A DNA stretch of 64,000 bases, taken from the NCBI GenBank assembly GCA_023846275.1, contig JAIUJO010000089.1, forward strand, positions 945,001 to 1,009,000. The letters are read 5' to 3'. The position numbers were made by a program, and so were the translations under genes. Origin of the DNA: Vanilla planifolia (taxonomy: Eukaryota > Streptophyta > Magnoliopsida > Asparagales > Orchidaceae). This document shows positions 24,899-37,000 of this stretch, one piece after another (the stretch's first letter is position 1; each line of letters starts with the position of its first letter). The notes under the pieces were generated by a model that saw only the letters and a list, made by a program, of their open reading frames with translations, did not search any database and was not told the DNA's origin.

Positions 24899-25060
24899 GC
24901 TCTGATATCAATTGTTAGGGTTTGGAAGCAAAAACACTGGGGTGGAAAACGACGAAAAATGTGGTTGCGTTACAAGGAGAAATAAAAAATAAACTGCAAA
25001 TTTCATTTTTCATTTTCAATATCACACCAAATATCTTGCTGCACTAAAAACTAGCATTAA

Positions 25061-27968
25061 TACATTGACATATGAGGTTCAATGCTTGAACAGGTTGTGT
25101 TTGGAGTGGAAAGAAGTAGAAGATTCTTTACAAAAGAAATGGAAGAAAATTTAATAGTTTGACTCTCGTAGATCAGAACTTGAGTCTATTTACACTGCAT
25201 TTCTGCGTGCTGACATTGTTAAGAGTCTTGCATATGATATCCTCATTCATATCATATATTGCTGTTATATGAACTTGACGTGTTATTGAGTTACATCCTT
25301 GAGTTCATTCTTCTATTTTTAATAATAAACATAAAAGAATTTAATAAAAATATAAAAGTGTGATTTTAACCTAGGAAAAAATTATTGAAAATATGAATCA
25401 TGTTTCTTAATTCAATGAATAGTTTAAGATTTAAACTAATAAAAACTTTGAGAGATTAAAAATTGATTCTTATTTATTTGCTAAACCAAGAAGAAGTTTG
25501 AATAATTTGGATGCCTAAATATAATTTAAAAATAATATTAAAAAAATTTCTTAAAATAAATAAGCTAAAATTCTATTTTATAGTAAAAAAATGTTAACAA
25601 AACTAATGCACATGTTTTCAATGGTTGAAGCTTGTAGAACACTCAAAAATGAATCACTTGTTCTTTACAAGTAAACTTGTTTCAATGTGAATATGCATGT
25701 TAGAATAATATGTTAAACATTTATTGTTTGATTCATCAAACACAAAAGTATGCCAACAATCATAATAATTAATCTTTTTTACAACTTTTGAATCAATCAG
25801 AATAAAATATACCATAAATAATTTGTTTCAATAATTACTAAAAAAATAAACGAAATCAATTTGAAAAGAATTGTGTGAGCTAGACTATTCAATGAAGTGT
25901 AGTTGGAGCAAAGTGGTTTTCTTTAAAAAATAAACTACTTCAACAATTTTGTAGAAATTTCTTAAAATTTAAGGTTATTAATAATTTACAAAATTTAGAT
26001 TAAGTAACTTTAAGTGATAGTAAAAAATAAAAAAGAATAGATATTGAAATAATTCCAAAGAAATAATCATAAATTAAAGGAGAGCATTAATCAAGTAATG
26101 ACATACATGTAAGAGAAGTTCATCATTAACTATTTGTATATTCCTTTTATAAATAATTTATGTTTTTGTTAATTTTATTAAATATTTTATTATCATCAAA
26201 ATAGAAATGTTATTGTGTTATTGACCTCTTGTCACGATATTTTTTTTATTGATAATAAACACTAAGTACTTTTAATAAATTTTTGGAGTTAAGTTTTAAA
26301 TAGATAATGTTTATATTAAAGGGAAAACGTGAAGAAGTGCAGCAAAAGCAAAATCCTATGAAAACCATTTTAGTTTGAGTAACAAACTATCAAAAGATAC
26401 ACTTTGAGTTAAATTTTAGGGACTTTAATTTTACTTTGATTAAAATGTTAAGCTTTATTGAAATATTTATCACAATTAACAAAAGTTAAATTTTATTAAA
26501 ATTAATATTTTAAAAAATCTTTAGTATTAAAAAGCTTAATTCTTTTTTTGTTATCTAGAATTCATTTTATCTTTTTATTATATCTTATTATTTATTAAAT
26601 AACTTTTTTAAAATGAACAATTTAATTATAATAATAAATTAAAAAATAAATGCTAATTAATATAAAAATAATTATTAATAAAAGAACCAAAGGTCTTTAC
26701 ATCACCTAAAACATTCTCGCTATCGTTAAGCGTTCTGGAATGCAAGTTGCAAAACTCGTCGGTCAATTGTCATACTAAGTGCAACTACGAATATTTTTTA
26801 TGGTCATAGAATGGGTCAATACTCTCTTATCCACATAAACAATTTGTAAACCATCACTAATGTTATGCGTAATGACCTTTCGAGCAAACCAGGGGGCAGT
26901 CAACCCAAAATAAGCTGACATTGAGAATCAGGTAAGCTTTATATACAAAACATCTTTAGTCACTTTCATAATATGGGACTAAAGTTAAAGCCTTGTTTTT
27001 GCACAACATGCTTCTAATTTACATGACTAAATAGAACTTTCTAATCATGCAATTTCATGATCAAATGATCTTGATCTCTTCCATCTTTTTTATAAAGCCA
27101 AAGAAATGTAGGCAACAGATCAAGATAAATTTAACAGTTTCGATGAAATTCTTTTCTAAACTCTCTTATCAAATCTCATTCGTTCAACATGCAATTTTCT
27201 TGAAAAAATTTTCTTAGTTCGTCTTATTGAGCGACTCATGTGCAGCATCCCTTCTAGTTTTTTAAGCCTTTAGAACATTATTTTTAAACAATAATTTTTC
27301 AGCTAAAACATAGAGAATACAATAATGCTTCTTTTTCTTGTTTAATAAATTTGTTTAGCGATTAGAAAAAGTCTATAAATAAGAGAAGTTTTGAACAAAA
27401 TAGTTTGAGGAATGTTTATGCAATAAGAAAAATATTTTTAAGCCGTTAGTAGCCCATGATAATTGTCACTACTATAGCTACTTCCTTTAGTCGTGACATT
27501 CTTAATTATAGCATTCTTCATAAGTCAGATAAGTTGTTAATTTTCTCTATTTCTAATTGATTTATTTAAGATAGTTGTGCCTCTTTAATCATTTCATTAA
27601 CCATAGGATTTTGGTTGTATTGATTTTTATTTTGTCACGAAATCTTTTTCCCCTATTGTCATTTGATTTTGCTGTAAAGCTATCATAAATTATTGCTTTT
27701 ATGAGGGTCTAGCCAATAAGGCTTTTGCTAAATGGTTTTTGTAAATTTTTTTCATAGATTTTGATGGGATTAGATGTAGTTGTTTAAGTAGAATAACCTA
27801 AATATCATTGTTGTACAATTTAGTTCTTATTAATTTTCCTATTTCATTTTCATGTTTTTTCATATAAATTATTCTTACTTAAAAAACTAATATTTTTAAT
27901 ATAAACTTAAAACTTTTACAAAATTCTTTTAAAAAAATTATTGGAGTATTTTTGTGAGAAACTTAAAT
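25061..27968. other. AT-rich part of duplication copy B, no gene
   Basis: Counterpart of 14216-17109, aligned with small indels. No gene was seen. Confidence 0.5.
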
Positions 27969-30900
27969 ACACTTACATTTATTCGACAAATATTAAAAAA
28001 ATTTTGAAGTCTATTGAATGTTTTGTAAACTTCCCTTCATATAAGATTTTAATCATTCAAGTTCAAGCAATATTGGGATGCCTCTAAACAAACTCTTCCT
28101 CTACTTCCCAAGTACCTACTAGTTACTATAACTTATCGATTATAGATTCAACATGGAATGCTCCCCTTCTTTGGTTTTTTGAATTCCCATGTTATGAACC
28201 CCATTGGCCTTTCCTTATAAAATAATCAAGGATGCACCATCATGTTACTTTGATCAAGTTTAAATATATAAGTAGTATTAGCAACAAATTTTACTAAAAC
28301 AAAAAGAAAAAAAAATATTATGCTCCCTGACTAATGATAATGACAAAACTATATTATAAGTATGTAACAATTTATTTCAATAATTTATAAAAGAACAAAA
28401 TTCATTTTCTTTATTTATCCTTATTTTTCAAACTTTATAATGCATTTTATTGGGCTTGCGTACAACAATAAATGATCCTCTTACTAACAATCTAGTTTCT
28501 TTATTTTCTTATCAAAAGTTCCATTGAGTGAACCATTTCTTTATTAATTCATGCTTCGTTTGAGTGGATCTTCTTAATAGTTTCTAAAATCATATCTATA
28601 TCAAGAAGAGTACTATTAAATTGTTAATATCAGCATAATGATAATATCACAATATATTATATAAAACATTATAAGGCATCATATCTGTGCTAGATAACAA
28701 TTATTATTGTAAGCAAATTAATTAAAAGTCAAATACTTATTATCTTAATTACATAAGAAACATAATTTTGATGGACTAAACATTTTCTTAATTGTTTTAA
28801 ATATTCTCTTTTATTGACTTCTATTTTAGCCTAAAATGTTGTGTTAAACTTTAGTTTCTTATAATATGCTTCGCACAACCTTTTAAAAAAGTATGATGTA
28901 AGTTTGGAATCCTGATGTAATATAATAGTTCTTGCCCAACTCAATGAGCCCTACTATTTTGTCAACATAGTTTGTTTTTACAAAAAAATGTTCTATTAAT
29001 AGGTAAAATACTAATCTTTATTATCGAAAACATCATTTTCAATTAATTCTAATTTAATGTCTCTACCCAAAAATATTTAGCTTTTAATCTTCCTCACATC
29101 GACAAGCTAGCTTAAGATAATAACTTCTTACTATCAATATGCCATAATGACAAATGTAGTAAAGTAAATTCTATTTAATACGGATATAGCAAATATCATT
29201 ATGTTATACTAAGCTTCCCCTTTTTTATATATCTAACTATTTTTATCTCCTTATTAAAACATTAGTAGCTTCTTTAACTTTTTATTTGGTGATATACGAA
29301 CTAAAAATCAGAATGCCATAATAATTAAGCCACTCTGATAATCAAAATTTCTAAATAGATTTATTGTGAAACTAATTATGAATAACATATTATATGTACT
29401 CTTCAATAACAAGAAGCCAAAATATGAAAACTTAGGCATATTTTGATAGTAGAGTTACATCAATAAGTAGATAGGAATTGGAGATTAGAAACCAAGACAA
29501 TGGAGGCTATTTCTTCATAATATTCTTCAAATAGATAAACTAATAACCTATTTAATAAGGAAACATAGTAGTAATGGAATCTACTCAAGTAGTGTTTGAT
29601 GAAATTATGCATCGAAACAAATAGGTAGATTTACAAGACATAAATGACTTTGGGAAAGTAAAATTGGTAGAAAAACAAAAATCATGGAATGACAAACTTT
29701 ATGGATTTCTACTCAAAAAATATTTTAGTTTGGGAATATAGATAGAATTTTGTTCAACAAGGAATGTGTTGATTAACTAGGACGAGAAAAGTATCCTTGA
29801 TATTCAATAAATCATATAAATTAGATGTTAAAACATAAAAAAATAAGAAAATAGTTGCACCAAAGGTGTTAGCATTAAATGAAAATCACTTTAGAGATGT
29901 AATCGTAAGTGACCTCTCTTTTGTAGTACAAACTAATGCCTCTGTTTAAAAGGAAATTATATATGGTGCATCTATTTCTAAATTTGTACCTCAAAATGCA
30001 AGTGAACCCATGAGAAAAAAAAATTTTATTTGGCCAAGTTGGATGGTTTCACCTTTTTTTTTAGAGTGAATGTTTTGGAATCAATAGACATTCCAAGAGA
30101 CCACACTATTATGGCAAAAAGAGGGCACTAAAATATAAAATGAAAAATACAGTGTGGTTACCATTCAAAATATGGAAAGGATAGTGGTAAAGGGTTATAG
30201 TAAGTAGGACTAAACTTAGAAGGAATACTTGAGCCAATGGTAAGGTTGAAGGCAACAAGGTAATTTTTACCTTTTTCTTAATACAAGTCATTTAAACTAT
30301 ACCAAACGGATCTTAAAAGCACATTCTTAAATGTTGTTATTTAGGGGAAAGTGTATGTAGGATAATGATACTACATTCAACATTTTCTTCATCAAAATTA
30401 TGTGCATAAGCTAATGAAAGAATCATATGAATTGCTACGAGAACAAAGATCCTGTTATGAACATACTTAGAAGTTTTCTAATCAAACATTATTTTAGGAT
30501 TGGAATGTAGATAGGACTTTGTTCATCATGAACTATGTCAATGAACTTCTTCTAATCGAGGATTATATAAACAATATTATATTTGGTTCAACCAACTTGG
30601 ACTTATGTGAATGATTTAGTGAGCATAAAGGTGTTTGATTCAACTTCAACATAATGGATGAGGTTACCTATTTCTTTGGATTGAAAGCTAAGGAGGATAA
30701 GAAAGGTAACCTTGTATTCAAAATCAAGAATAAAAATAACGTGTTAAAATTGTGTGAAAATAAGAACATCAAATGCATTTTTACTTTCAAGAGTCCCACC
30801 TTACTATTGAAAAAAATGAGAAAGCAAAACAATTAGATTTCAAGGTATACCTAGAAATGACACATTCTTTACTTGATTATTAGAACACCTGACATAGCTT

Positions 30901-33900
30901 TTCGTGTCACAAAGTTTTGATCAATTTCAATCAAGCCCCAAAGACTTCTGTCTAGATGTTATAAAAAGAATATTTTGATAATTGCTTGAAGAAAAGATGT
31001 TAAGGTTTTGGTATCCAAAAATTGTCTTATGTCATGATCTCATATAATATGGCTACAAAGATTATGTATGTTCTTGAGTACATAAGAAAAACATTTTAGG
31101 TATTTTCATCATTTTTTGTACCTCTTAAACTAATGATCTAGCAAAAAAATAAGAAACTATTGTTTTAAGAAAAAATGAACCACAATCTATAGCATTAGGA
31201 GGATTTCTAGTAAAAAATGTTTTGGTTTCAAAAAGAAATTAGGTGATATGGCATTACATTTACAAACAATTCTCCAAAAATATGCTTTTTCCTGAACTAA
31301 AAGTGTTACAAAGTACTATTTGATTCAACAAATTGATTTTAAGCAACATTTCATCATGGACAATGTAGATTGAAATATTATTAACAAAAAATTTGTTGCT
31401 AACAACATGCAACAAGTTAGCACCTTCACAAAGCTTCTTAGCAAAGATTTATTCCATAGAATTAGAAGACTTTTTATGATGGCCAAAAGAGGTCATTATT
31501 CCCATGAGCTATTACTCTATGATATTTTTATTTTAATAACATAATTAAGTAGCATACTTATTGATTATCTAGCATTGCTTGTAGATATGATAGGTGAACA
31601 ACATTAGAAGGACATTAATGTCAAAAGCATAAGTCAATTGATGAAATATATGGATATAACAATTTGTGGAACTAGAATGGAAAGGGTTCTAGCATGGTCA
31701 AGAAACAAAGTGTTTTTTAGTTGAAAAATGAATAATAGGAGAGTTGAATTGTGTATTTAACAAAATTTTTTTATTCCAAAAATTTAGGAAAAAAATTGTG
31801 AGCTTAAAATAAAGCTTTTTTTAATAAAAATTATAAACAAAATAAAATTTCTTAATAGGAAACAAAATGCATAAAAGATTTTTAAGTGGTTCAACTAAAA
31901 CCTGTTCCTATATCCACCATCAATCCCTTATCATGCATCTACTAACTGCTCCATTTTTCAAAGCTAGTAGAGTTAAAATAAAGGTATGTTGGTGCTCCAT
32001 TGAGATACTAAAATTTGAGAAATTCAGGCTATATGAAAAAATTTTAAAATTTAAAATTTTTGCTTACCAAAATCTATATACCTTTAAAATTTACAATTCT
32101 AGCATGGTCAATTGATTAAATATCGGGATACAACTATTTGTGAAATACCAAAAATATTGTGAAGGAAAGTGGGAGAAATGGAGATCAACAAAAATCCATA
32201 ACTTTTATAATTAGGTAGAAATGCATTTCTTATAGTTTGAACTTCAGTTTGACCCTATGAAAATTTTCTTTTTTTATTCAATTGTTTTAAGATCTGATAA
32301 ATGATCCCTATTTATAAAAAAAATAAAAAAGTCAAAAAATAGCTCACACAATAGCTAAAATCTACAATTTAGAATGGCAAAATTAAAAGAATGAGATGAT
32401 AGTACAACTATCGTCCAATTAAGCGAATGGAGTGGTAAGCATTGGATCAACTAAAATGATAAACGGTCTAGATTTCATCATGACAACATAAGATTTAGAG
32501 AGTTGGATTGAAAAGTTGGATGGATAGTAACTATGATCATATTACTATTCACATAGGTAAAGAGACTCTAAATCATTCGATCAACTATTCTGGACAAGTA
32601 GCTGAAGAATGTTAACTATTCAATAATACGACTGTGACTGTGACTGCTCGATCTTGATAATGCATGATCAGTCAGTGTGAAAATCTCAATTTTGGTAATT
32701 TATTTTGTTTTGTTTATCGTTGGAAAATAATTGAAGTATTTTGTGCTTATAATGAATCAACTATATATTACGATTAGCCTAATGGGTTGGCTACTGCTAG
32801 GTGTTCTTAAGTCATGACCTGGGTCATTAGTGGGCATGTATTTGTCTAACGTAACTCAATTTTCCTAAATTTATTAAAGAATCTACAATGACTCTTTCTG
32901 CCTAAGCCTATTCATAAGTAGTGCCTTCAACAAATAATCCAAGTGACTGCAATAATAACCTGACTTGATCGATAGTTGGGCTTGACTCATTTCATATTCA
33001 ATGAGGTTCCTAGCTTGCAGGGGTCCCCAAATCATTTGCCCCAAGGTGCTACATGCTATTTGACCCTAGCCTTTTAGGGTTAATGGTTGAGAGTTCTTAG
33101 GAAAATGTATTATTATTATATAATAATAATTTATATAACATAAAAATTTTAATAATTACAAGATTTTTAAGAACTCAAATGCTTTCAATTAAAACTTAAC
33201 TTGAACTAAAGTCAAATATGCATCAAAGATGACAACCCTATTGAGCAAACTTATGAAACAATTAAAAGTTTAACATGTTAATCATAAAAATTTAGAAATG
33301 TAGTTCTTTTTTAATTAGCCACTCTGCAAAGACCATTGTCTTTGGCTCTTATATTAGTAGATTAAGCCATCAAATTGTATTCAATATTTATGTTATAGTT
33401 CTTACTCAAACAAATCAAGACTGTTGGAATACTCCATGAGGTCTAACTAAAACAATACTAAGTTCAATAAAGTATTAGTAAATACTTAGGCTTTTTTTTG
33501 TGATCATCATATTAAAAGGTTTAACAATCTCCCTCTAGAGGATTATAAAACTAAAGCTAAATGAAAACATAACATTAATGGAAAAATTAAATTATTTAAT
33601 ATTCAACTTTGTAGTATATAGCTTATATGATACCCATATACTCCTCTTGAATTCTAGCTTACCATCACCCATAAATCTAAGGCTTAGTTCTCCCCTTTTT
33701 TCGTAATAATTCAAAGGGGTTAATGACACCTATGCTTAATCTAAGTTTAATGAATACTTCGATAGTCAATCGCTCAGTACCAATATCAACTAATTAGGTA
33801 GACGATGGCACAAATCACAACTAAATTATTTTTTATACATGCTCTCTAATAAAGTTATACCATAATTCTATATGTTTTGTCCTTTACCTGGTTGTCTGGT

Positions 33901-34040
33901 CTTTGTGAAAATGGACCAATTGATGGCATCTGATTTTGAAAATATGAAAATATCAGACTCAAAAAATATAAAAATATTGGATTCGGAAAATATAAAAATA
34001 TTGGATTCAAGTTGAACTTAAGTCAATTTAGGATTTGCTT
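27969..34040. other. AT-rich DNA, no supported gene
   Basis: Long AT-rich stretch. Parts of about 29500-31700 have a degraded coding-like texture: runs of translatable sequence with stops every 20-60 codons, and a 60-codon open frame at 30654-30836 rich in Lys and Asn. I cannot assign any of it to a retrotransposon domain. The remainder shows nothing beyond A/T runs. Confidence 0.4.
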
Positions 34041-37000
34041 GGAACTTTCATCTTGTGTGATGTTGTAGGTGAACACAAAGAGGCCAAAAGAACGTTCTCC
34101 CAATCTTTTAGACCTGTTGAGCTCCACAAATTCCTATACAATTGAAAGAAGGCTTCTTTGTTTTAGCAATCAATTTTTCTTTGATCTATGTCAAAAAGTG
34201 GTTCATGTGCAACACATGTCTTGGGAGAGCCTTGCTTTTTTCATTTTTCTAGCCTTTTGTTCTTTTTTAAATTTCCATTTATTGACTACTTTTGGAAAGG
34301 GAAACCTGATATGGGAATTCCCAGCTCAGCTTACGTGATTGATGATTGTGAGAACTCTATTCACCCAATGAACAATCCTTCTTGACATTATCCAATCCAA
34401 TGAGAATCAATGGAATTTTGACTCAAATTGGAATCCAATCAAATAGATTATCTAGTTCCTTAGATTGTGCACTGGTCGGCCCCTCCTCGAGAGAAGAGTC
34501 TGATATCATAAAAGCTATGACAGGGAGGCCTTTTGGAACGGGAACGTTTCTCTCATAGTAGCCTGAGCATTCCGTACATCAGTGTTGCTCTCGTAGTTCT
34601 ATGAGAAAACATCACTGATCACAAAACCCAATATTCTTTCAATTATTATTTTGAGTCTATGGATGAGTGTTATTGGAGTAGTCAGTCTAGCTCTAAGGCC
34701 CGACTTGCGTTGTTCAAACAACTGACGGGGGTTGAAGATGAATCCTTCTCGTGTGCGCTGGATGGTACTACAGGCAGACAAAAGCTAGAGCTGTTGCATT
34801 CTCTTTTCGGTATAGACCTTATATTTTAAAGGCACTACTGGGGACCCAAAATTTTGGGGGCCGGGCCACCCTCTTGTTCGGGGCCCCTCTTAGGTAAAGA
34901 ATCGGAGCAGAGGCTTTTCCAATCCATTTGTGATTGCCACGATATCACCCCTGTCAGGAGACCCGGTTGGGGGTCAAGCTCAGGCAAGAAAAAGCCCGAA
35001 AAGAGAACTGCAAGAAGGCCCACCAGATCTGTCCAAATTCAAAGTCCGTATTGTGCCCCCTCCGGAGATTCTTTAGACTAGAGAAAGATTCAGATTGATT
35101 CCATGTCTTTGCTTCTCTCTATGTCATAAAATAGATTAATGTATCAAAATCTAAAGATAGATAATATCTATCTATTTTTTATTGACATTGTCTTCATGAA
35201 GGACTTCCAAACTAGATCAAGGCCTCCTTCTAGTCTAACTTCCTTAATCTTCTAATGTGCGGGAAACTCTCATGTACAGTTTGTTTTTGGGGGGAAGGAG
35301 CCCGAAAGGCTCTCCTCAGCTTTTCATTTGTTATGAGCCCAAACGATGGATTCGAGCATCAGAGAAAATAAGAGTCAAGAAAGTAGGTACTCGACAGAGA
35401 CTCAGGACTCCGACGCTTCTGCATTCCAACTGCACATGAATTGGTGGGGGTATTGTATGGAGATGTCAAATATAGGATTTCTAAAGAAGTGTTCCTGTAT
35501 ATTCATAGGCGGGAAGTGATGTCACTACTCGGCGGTGTGAGCCGGTTTTTATTTTCTGTGAGTGAAAGATATTCGACATAAGCCTCAGAAATGCATTGTC
35601 TCTTTTTAAGACGCTTTCGAAGTCAATCTCAGATGAGAAGGGAACCCATTTCCTTAAGGAAATCCATTTTGGTGCAGGTCATGTGACCTACAGCTCTACC
35701 AGACTATTCTAGTTCCCTGGACCTGACCACAGAAGAGCAGGGATTCACACCGTGGCAGAATTCCACATTGTTTCAAGTGTTTCGCTCTTTCTTCTTTTGA
35801 AAAACTAGGAGGATTGAAATAGGAATGAGTGCAGCAAGGAAAAACAGAGCTATAAGCTGCATACATGGACCAAGAAATAAGACATTGGAAGAATCTTTTT
35901 AGTCAAGAACTCTTCAATTGCTAATCGATCACTAAACTAAGAGGCCCTTATATTAAGATCATGGTTCAATTTGAATTACAATTAGAGTTCGCAAAAACAA
36001 TATTTTCTTAAGAATGAAATTTGTGGGATTGTAATTATAAATTCCACTTTGGCATGGTTAAGAGCCTATTTATCATATCTCTTTGATCGAATATGCTGTG
36101 ATGATACCTGGAGAATTATCATCCACCAAAGTAGGTATTGGGACCAACCTTTATACTTGGCTAAAATGTACGATGCTATAGTGGTGAAGACCCCCAAACT
36201 CAATCCTTTGCCTCTAGCCATTATGGCATGGAGGATCATGTACTTCCTAAAGATGGCCCTTATAACGACTCCAATCTACGGAGCTGATTTTGTTCAATTG
36301 CAAAAAAGAGATCCCTTACCCGTACTTGCCAAAATGAGGAATATGAAGTCTGGTAGGCTACAGGTAATATGGATCCTCTAACTCTTACAAAAACCTATAT
36401 TGGAGTAGTAGGAAGCCAATGCATGTATTCTTTCCAACTCCTTCATTCGAACCTTGCTGCTGTGTATGTAGGAGCTTTTCCTTTGCTTGAAAGTCTCAAT
36501 TTTTTGGGTTTTTCTAGTGATTGTGAGGCCCCAATTCTTGACTGGAAAGGTAAAGCTTTTGGGTTTTTCATGTTCACAGTTGAACGTACAAGTTTAGCTT
36601 ACGGTGTTTTTGGAAGTCCCAGTTTCGATTTTTTTATCATCATTGATCCAAAAGTCACCTTTTCTTCTCCTTGTGTAGTACCACTTGAGGGGGCACAATA
36701 CGGGAAACTCATTCCTATTGCACCCCGATCCCCCTTTCTTCCCTGAATCTCCTACTGTTTCAGAAGCATTCTACGAGGCACACCTTGCACCAGCCTCTGT
36801 AGGAGTTGAGATATCCGAGAGGAACATCAGATATCAGCCTTTGCTTCATGAAGCAAAGAAAGATTCAAACATTCTAAAAGTAGGGTAGTCAGATTATGAC
36901 AGCATTTTAGCTTTCCTTATAGTACAAGCACAAAAGAAAAGAGGAGCATCATCAAATAACCTTTCCCAAAACTGTATTCAAATAGAACCATCAATCCAAA

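Larger units (their letters stand above)
23220..25060 (-). mobile_element. short non-autonomous LTR retrotransposon (copy B)
   Basis: This is the copy of the element within duplication copy B. The LTR edges are better preserved here: TGTTAG begins at 24913, and the downstream LTR ends ...CTAACA at 23451. It is followed by the polypurine tract AAGGGGGAG (minus strand, 23460-23452). The primer site is slightly mutated (TGATATCAGAGC, 24910-24899). Because both 8.4-kb copies carry the element at the same relative position, insertion came before the duplication. The outer limit near 25060 is approximate. Confidence 0.78.
19580..27968. repeat. segmental duplication, copy B
   Basis: Second direct copy of the 8696-17109 unit, with an offset falling from about 10884 bp at the left edge to about 10858 bp at the right edge because of small indels. 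Flanking sequence after 27968 does not match that after 17109, so this is a dispersed or partly eroded tandem duplication. All landmarks of copy A are present in the same order. Confidence 0.93.
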
